This document shows, piece after piece, positions 8,138 through 10,492 of a stretch of DNA of 10,492 nt. How positions within the stretch are numbered: the first letter of the stretch is position 1; the number at the start of each line of letters is the position of its first letter. The notes under the pieces were generated by a model, which saw only the letters and a program-made list of their open reading frames with translations, ran no database searches and had not been told where the DNA came from. Origin of the DNA: CALRBF01 sp041164045 (lineage in GTDB: Bacteria; Patescibacteriota; Minisyncoccia; SW-4-49-11); NCBI GenBank assembly GCA_041164045.1, contig JBEAQD010000033.1, positions 1 to 10,492 of the forward strand. The letters run 5' to 3'. The translations under genes were made by a program, and so were the position numbers.

Positions 8138-8415
8138 TTTAATCTTAATTCAGTTTCTATTGCTTTTGATAAAATTTCTATATCTTGCTCAGCTAAAATA
8201 TCTTTTTTATTCGCTAATAAATTCTCTTTGATCTCCTGCCACTCCTCAATAGTAGCCAAAGCCCTACCGTCACCATAAGTATCAAAAGCATCATCAAAAA
8301 TAACTTTTATATATTCTTTTTTCTGGTCACTAGTAGCACCAGAGGAAAACATCCCAGGATTCCTAAAATGAACTCTTCTTAATATAATTTCAAATCTTGA
8401 TTTGGATATAGTCAT
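8134..8415 (-). CDS. Small protein of unknown function (93 aa), first gene of the operon
   Basis: I do not recognise this protein. It is acidic to neutral and predicted helical, without membrane segments. It has a basic N-terminal part (SKSRFEIILRRVHFRNPGMF, about 4-23) and an acidic C-terminal half (DILAEQDIEILSKAIETE, about 72-89). The ATG lies about 15-20 bases downstream of the likely transcription start from a strong promoter, so the mRNA leader is very short. It ends in TGA, overlapping the GTG start of the next small gene. The promoter, overlap and position ahead of prfB make it very likely to be real. Whether it works with its 84-residue neighbour is inference from overlap alone. Confidence 0.77.
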   Translation of the reverse strand: MTISKSRFEIILRRVHFRNPGMFSSGATSDQKKEYIKVIFDDAFDTYGDGRALATIEEWQEIKENLLANKKDILAEQDIEILSKAIETELRLK

Positions 8416-8541
8416 AAATTTATAATTTATATATAAATATTATAGCATAGACTCAATAATATGTGAATTGTAACTAATATTATTCCTTCTTAGCGGAGGG
8501 TTCCTAAAATTATAGATTGTGAATTATTAATTAATAGTTAT
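8416..8541. other. Intergenic region between the reverse transcriptase and the operon
   Basis: This 126-bp gap holds the operon promoter in its left part. The rest is the 3' flank of the reverse transcriptase. It includes an A/T palindrome (ATTAATTAAT core, about 8526-8535) and a short G/C-rich patch (about 8492-8502). I see no convincing intrinsic terminator (no stable stem followed by a T-run on the minus strand), so read-through from the DGR into the operon cannot be excluded. Confidence 0.5.
8439..8467 (-). promoter_or_regulatory. Sigma70-type extended -10 promoter for the prfB-ftsEX-dcd-thyX-ABC operon
   Basis: On the minus strand, TTCACA (8467-8462; 5 of 6 to TTGACA) is followed after exactly 17 bp by TATAAT (8444-8439; 6 of 6), and TGC directly before the -10 box gives an extended -10. 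Transcription should begin near 8431-8433, leaving about 16-18 bases before the ATG at 8415. No other comparable promoter is visible between the closely spaced genes downstream. Confidence 0.75.
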
Positions 8542-9522
8542 CTAATAACACAATCCCCGCTTAAACTTCATCAGACCCCACCAAGAGCTAATGGCTCTGT
8601 CTATTTTTTCTTGGTCAATTTGTCTATAGTATTTTTGCTGTATATATAATCTATACTTTTGCCTCATTGTATAGTAAGTTTTAGCTTTAATTTTACGACT
8701 ATAAAGATACAAGGTATAGCCCAAAAATGTTATACCTTGTTTTAATTTATAAATATGAGTTTTATTACGATGTAAATCTAAATATAAGTCTTTTGCCAAA
8801 AATTTAGTTATCGCAATCTGTATATACTTTAGCCTATTAATATCATAATCCATCACCACAAAATCATCCATATACCGAATATAATAATCTGCCTTGAGAG
8901 TATATTTGGCATACTGGTCTAGCTCATTTAGGTAAATATTAGAGAATAATTGACTAGTCAAATTACCTATAGGTACTCCTTTTGCTTGTAGGGGTCGAAA
9001 ACTATCTATAACTTGGTCTAAAAGTTGTCTAGTCTTCTTGCATCTAATCTTGGAATATAAGATAATTTTTAAAATCCTATGATCTATACTATCAAAATAC
9101 TTCACAATATCGGCTTTGAGAACATATACTTTTTTGAAATCTTTACTTTTATGGCTTAGTTTTTGCCAAAAATATTCAAATCTTTTTATAGCTCTTTGGC
9201 TACCCTTACCTTTGCGACAAGCATAGCTATCATCAATAAAATCTACCTCAAATATAGGGTTTAAGACTAAGTATAGAGCTTGATGCACTATTCTATCCCG
9301 AAAGGGTGAGACTTGGATTATTCTAGGCTTAGGGTCTAGAATTTCAAAAGAATTATATTCTCCGTGCTTATATATACCTTGTATTAAATCTTGCTGTAAA
9401 GCTACAAGATTATATTCTCTGTTCTTTTCAAATTTTTGTACATATTTAGAATATTTTTTGGATTTACGAGCCAAATAATATGCTTGAATTAAATTATTCA
9501 TATCTACAATTTGATCAAACAT
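8542..9522 (-). CDS. DGR reverse transcriptase
   Basis: Copies the template-repeat RNA into mutagenised cDNA. Numbered from the upstream ATG at 9558, the RT palm motifs are LKADIVKYFDSIDH (catalytic Asp about 150), the DGR-specific IGNLTSQ (about 197-203; other RTs usually have Q-G or related forms) and IRYMDD (about 227-232, catalytic Asp pair), plus the thumb-side TFLGYTLY (about 277-284). The N-terminal DPKPRIIQVSPFRDRIVHQA and SYACRKGKGSQRA stretches are typical of DGR RTs. No maturase or endonuclease domain follows, arguing against a group II intron. I chose the ATG at 9522 (MFDQIVDMNNL, 326 aa) because DGR RTs usually begin at this point and the first ATG, at 9558 (338 aa), sits in the loop of a perfect hairpin. 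The gene ends in TAG. Confidence 0.95.
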   Translation of the reverse strand: MFDQIVDMNNLIQAYYLARKSKKYSKYVQKFEKNREYNLVALQQDLIQGIYKHGEYNSFEILDPKPRIIQVSPFRDRIVHQALYLVLNPIFEVDFIDDSYACRKGKGSQRAIKRFEYFWQKLSHKSKDFKKVYVLKADIVKYFDSIDHRILKIILYSKIRCKKTRQLLDQVIDSFRPLQAKGVPIGNLTSQLFSNIYLNELDQYAKYTLKADYYIRYMDDFVVMDYDINRLKYIQIAITKFLAKDLYLDLHRNKTHIYKLKQGITFLGYTLYLYSRKIKAKTYYTMRQKYRLYIQQKYYRQIDQEKIDRAISSWWGLMKFKRGLCY

Positions 9523-9541
9523 ATTATATATATTTATAAGG

Positions 9542-9570
9542 ACCGAATGAATATGCATATTTCATTCGGT
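9542..9570. repeat. Perfect inverted repeat (10-bp arms) at the 5' end of the RT gene
   Basis: ACCGAATGAA (9542-9551) and its exact reverse complement (9561-9570) enclose a 9-base near-palindromic loop (TATGCATAT). The upstream ATG of the RT frame (9556-9558) lies in the loop. As RNA it would form a hairpin just before the preferred RT start. It could be part of the structured DGR spacer RNA or control RT translation; the function is inference. Confidence 0.8.
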
Positions 9571-9581
9571 GATTAGGTTTA

Positions 9582-9602
9582 TTGAGTTAGTATTTAACTC
9601 AA
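9582..9602. repeat. Perfect inverted repeat (8-bp arms) in the TR-RT spacer
   Basis: TTGAGTTA (9582-9589) and TAACTCAA (9595-9602) flank a 5-base loop. This is the middle of three hairpins in the spacer downstream of TR. In Bordetella the equivalent spacer RNA is required for cDNA priming by RT-Avd. Confidence 0.65.
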
Positions 9603-9633
9603 AAGGACAGAGGTTTGGGGCATTAATGCTCAC

Positions 9634-9658
9634 TTTTTATAGTATTTAGGTATAAAAA
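9634..9658. repeat. Perfect inverted repeat (8-bp arms) near the TR 3' side
   Basis: TTTTTATA (9634-9641) and TATAAAAA (9651-9658) flank a 9-base loop, about 33 bp past the TR end in the direction of transcription. The stem is all A/T and could arise by chance in this base composition. It is listed because of its place in the spacer. Confidence 0.45.
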
Positions 9659-9681
9659 CTCTGGCATCAGATTAATATAAA

Positions 9682-9710
9682 GCCACTCAACGCAAAACAC
9701 AGCGGAACCC
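9682..9710 (-). other. IMH* (TR-side initiation of mutagenic homology region)
   Basis: The 3' end of TR on the coding strand. It comprises a 20-bp adenine-free block identical in VR (9710-9691) followed by a related 9-bp block that differs from the VR side at two positions (T in TR versus G in VR at 9690 and 9685). Such a TR/VR difference just past the identical block corresponds to IMH* versus IMH in known DGRs, where it makes information transfer one-way. Confidence 0.7.
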
Positions 9711-9811
9711 AATATTATTGTTCGTATTGGTTGGAGTATTATTCAGATTCAGAGTAAAGACTCCTGCATTAGTTGTATTATTCCAATTACCACCGCGGAG
9801 GAAAGCAAAAG
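9691..9811 (-). repeat. DGR template repeat (TR)
   Basis: A 121-bp sequence aligned without gaps to the VR at 10274-10394. It is non-coding in place but reads in the target frame as an Asn-rich version of the lectin end: RGGNWNNTTNAGVFTLNLNN then TPTNTNNNIGFRCVLR and TGA. Eleven AAY codons mark the diversifiable sites. Adenine at AAY positions allows many residues but cannot create a stop codon, which is typical of DGR templates. On the coding strand it has 33 adenines, of which 21 differ in VR; no other base differs. The last 20 bases (9710-9691) contain no adenine. Confidence 0.97.
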
Positions 9812-9847
9812 CTATGCGTAATATGAACCCCTATCCTATCCACAAAG

Positions 9848-10198
9848 CTACCGGAACTCTGTAGACTGCATTTGTTCATCAATTTTGGCTATTTGCTCTA
9901 GGGCAAATATATATTGTTTTTTGGATATTACTTTCATATCTAATGCCATCCTTATATATACTTTCACTACATAAAAATCTGCCTGCGCTTGTTTGATATA
10001 ATATTTCGACTTAGAACTTTTTGATGCTTTGACTATATTTTTTGTACATTCCAAACAAGCATTTTCTAATTGAATTCCTAGACTATATTTATGTATTTTA
10101 GCAAATCTCTGGGATATATTGACTATCCATAGTGTTAGGTCATAAAAATATTGTAATAGAATTTCCATTTTATCCAAAATTATTTTCGCCCGGCTCAT
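9848..10198 (-). CDS. avd: DGR accessory variability determinant (Avd), four-helix-bundle protein
   Basis: Forms the basic pentameric barrel that binds the DGR RNA and the RT; needed for cDNA synthesis in known systems. From ATG 10198 it has 116 residues, close to the usual Avd size. It is lysine-rich and predicted to be four helices: MEILLQYFYDLTLWIVNISQ, then HKYSLGIQLENACLECTKNI, then KYYIKQAQADFYVVKVYIRM, then SKKQYIFALEQIAKIDEQM. The YDLTLW...F...HKYSLG pattern fits the family. An ATG ten codons later (first base 10168, 106 aa) is a plausible alternative start; a TTG at 10231 would place the start inside a hairpin and is less likely. The chosen ATG is at the foot of that hairpin. The gene ends in TAG, 36 bases before TR. 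Confidence 0.88.
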   Translation of the reverse strand: MSRAKIILDKMEILLQYFYDLTLWIVNISQRFAKIHKYSLGIQLENACLECTKNIVKASKSSKSKYYIKQAQADFYVVKVYIRMALDMKVISKKQYIFALEQIAKIDEQMQSTEFR

Positions 10199-10259
10199 CC
10201 AATCCGTATCCACAGTTATACGGATGAACAAACTTCATCCTAACTGTGGAGGATTGGAT
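10197..10259. repeat. Long interrupted hairpin downstream of VR, covering the avd start
   Basis: Three nested stems share one axis: 10197-10205 with 10251-10259 (9 bp), 10209-10218 with 10241-10250 (10 bp), and 10222-10228 with 10234-10240 (7 bp), around a 5-base loop. All 26 pairs are exact; only two 3-base bulges (GTA, TAC) interrupt, both on the same arm. It begins 10 bases after the target stop and 14 bases after VR. Known DGR targets carry a hairpin or cruciform just after VR that promotes retrohoming. This one also includes the first two bases of the avd ATG. No T-run follows, so it is not a standard terminator. Confidence 0.9.
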
Positions 10260-10264
10260 AAGTT

Positions 10265-10293
10265 GCCCCTCACCGCAAAACACAGCGGAACCC
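10265..10293 (-). other. IMH (VR-side initiation of mutagenic homology region)
   Basis: The 3' end of the VR on the coding strand. It has the same 20-bp adenine-free block as TR (10293-10274), followed by a 9-bp block with G at 10273 and 10268 where TR has T. The target stop codon TGA (10272-10270) lies in this block, beyond the mutagenised zone, so diversification cannot remove the stop. Confidence 0.7.
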
Positions 10294-10492
10294 AACAAGA
10301 CTGAACGTAGAGGTAGGAGAATTAGCCAGACCCAGAGTAAAGACTCCCGCACCAGGAGTATCACTCCAATTACCACCGCGGAGGAAAGCAAAAGTAGTTG
10401 TTCCTGTCACTGTTCCTGCATAGTATTGTCCCATATTCTGAGTACTATTCCAGGCATTATTACTTGGTCTGGTTAAATCATAGCTTAATGTT
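10270..10492 (-). CDS. DGR target protein, C-type-lectin/FGE-like C-terminal part (5' end outside window)
   Basis: The variable protein of the DGR; the last 73 residues are visible, ending in TGA. The frame reads SYDLTRPSNNAWNSTQNMGQ and so on, then RGGNWSDTPGAGVFTLGLAN, then SPTSTFSLVGFRCVLR. RGG(N/S)W and GFRCV are the hallmark end motifs of formylglycine-generating-enzyme/C-type-lectin-fold domains used as DGR targets. Compared with the TR, 12 residues are changed, among them Asn to Ser, Asp, Gly, Ala, Phe and Leu, while the Gly, Trp, Val, Phe and Cys fold positions are kept. In this fold the variable residues form a ligand-binding surface. The ligand, any signal peptide and any anchor are not visible. 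The 5' end is cut by the window. Confidence 0.94.
   Translation of the reverse strand, partial: TLSYDLTRPSNNAWNSTQNMGQYYAGTVTGTTTFAFLRGGNWSDTPGAGVFTLGLANSPTSTFSLVGFRCVLR
10274..10394 (-). repeat. DGR variable repeat (VR)
   Basis: 121 bp at the 3' end of the target gene, aligned without gaps to TR (offset 583). The 21 substitutions relative to TR on the coding strand are 10 A to G, 7 A to T and 4 A to C, all between 10296 and 10364. The flanks within the repeat (10274-10295 and 10365-10394) are identical. Beyond 10394 similarity stops abruptly. Confidence 0.97.

Larger units (their letters stand above)
9559..9811 (-). ncRNA. Putative DGR RNA: template repeat plus downstream structured spacer
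   Basis: In characterised DGRs the functional RNA comprises TR with flanking avd sequence and a spacer of about 140 nt downstream, which primes and positions cDNA synthesis. Here TR is followed by 132 bases without a gene up to the first RT ATG (168 to the preferred one). These contain two 8-bp hairpins and end at a third with 10-bp arms. No protein-coding role is evident. The exact RNA ends and the promoter are not visible; transcription from the target or avd side is likely. Confidence 0.55.
8542..10492 (-). other. Diversity-generating retroelement (DGR): target-VR, avd, TR, RT
   Basis: All parts of a DGR lie in the classical order on one strand: target gene with variable repeat at its 3' end, avd, template repeat, reverse transcriptase. 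In known DGRs (Bordetella phage BPP-1 type) the TR RNA is copied by RT-Avd with random errors at adenines, and the cDNA replaces the VR. The TR/VR comparison shows exactly this: all 21 differences are at TR adenines. The element's right end, including the N-terminal part of the target, lies outside the window. The spacer between TR and the RT start is about 170 bp. Confidence 0.97.

Noticed and set aside
8045..8278. Plus-strand open frame, 77 aa
   Set aside because: Antisense to the two overlapping small genes, which have promoter and coupling support.
8542..9558. Group II intron or retron origin for the reverse transcriptase
   Set aside because: No maturase or endonuclease domain and no intron RNA ends; the IGNLTSQ motif plus TR/VR/Avd identify a DGR.
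10199..10231. TTG start extending avd by 11 residues
   Set aside because: It would start in the loop of the post-VR hairpin, and the extra residues are not typical of Avd; ATG 10198 or 10168 fits better.
10197..10259. Post-VR hairpin as an intrinsic terminator of the target gene
   Set aside because: No T-run follows on the minus strand, and avd begins at its foot, so read-through appears intended.
10170..10391. Minus-strand frame of 73 aa across VR and hairpin
   Set aside because: It is out of frame with the RGGNW/GFRCV reading, and DGR substitutions preserve the other frame's framework residues.
10246..10476. Open frame on the plus strand across the VR (76 aa)
   Set aside because: It is antisense to the target; the VR, its stop and the lectin motifs read clearly on the minus strand.
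1..10492. tRNA, rRNA, CRISPR array or insertion sequence
   Set aside because: I saw no cloverleaf-like segment, spaced repeat array, transposase or terminal inverted repeats; the only long repeats are TR and VR.

Overview
The window reads as a piece of a small-genome, A/T-rich bacterium (about one third G+C by eye), probably a member of the Candidate Phyla Radiation/Patescibacteria. Support for this is indirect: no recognisable Shine-Dalgarno sequences, genes packed a few bases apart, an unusually long ThyX, and a diversity-generating retroelement (DGR) of the kind common in those phyla. The phylum is an inference. UGA is used as a stop (the 93-residue gene and the DGR target end in TGA) and an RF2 gene is present, so the UGA-as-glycine code of some CPR lineages does not apply. 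Every gene I can support is on the minus strand, so transcription runs from high to low coordinates.

Region 1 (10492 down to about 8542) is a DGR in the classical order: target gene with variable repeat (VR), avd, template repeat (TR), reverse transcriptase (RT). The TR (9691-9811) and VR (10274-10394) are 121 bp each and align without gaps. They differ at 21 positions, and every one is an adenine of the TR coding strand (21 of 33 adenines; 0 of the other 88 positions). That is the adenine-specific signature of DGR mutagenic retrohoming. The target enters from the right edge; its last 73 residues carry a C-type-lectin/formylglycine-generating-enzyme-like end (RGGNW ... GFRCV) with 12 amino-acid changes relative to the TR. 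A long hairpin (10197-10259, 26 paired bases) lies just downstream of VR and reaches the avd start codon. Three smaller perfect hairpins lie in or near the spacer between TR and RT.

Region 2 (8541-8416) is a short intergenic stretch with a near-consensus extended -10 promoter (TTCACA, 17 bp, TGCTATAAT) pointing into the next genes.

Region 3 (8415 down to 1) looks like one long operon: two small unrecognised genes (93 and 84 aa, overlapping at GTGA), prfB (RF2), ftsE-ftsX (cell-division ABC complex that controls peptidoglycan hydrolysis), dcd and a double-length thyX (together a route from dCTP to dTMP), then two adjacent ABC-exporter half-transporters that probably form a heterodimer. The first of these has a degenerate ATPase site; the second is cut by the left edge just inside its nucleotide-binding domain. 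Gaps between these genes are 0-37 bp.

The DGR is the standout system. It should diversify a lectin-fold protein, plausibly a surface or binding protein, immediately upstream of an operon of core housekeeping genes.
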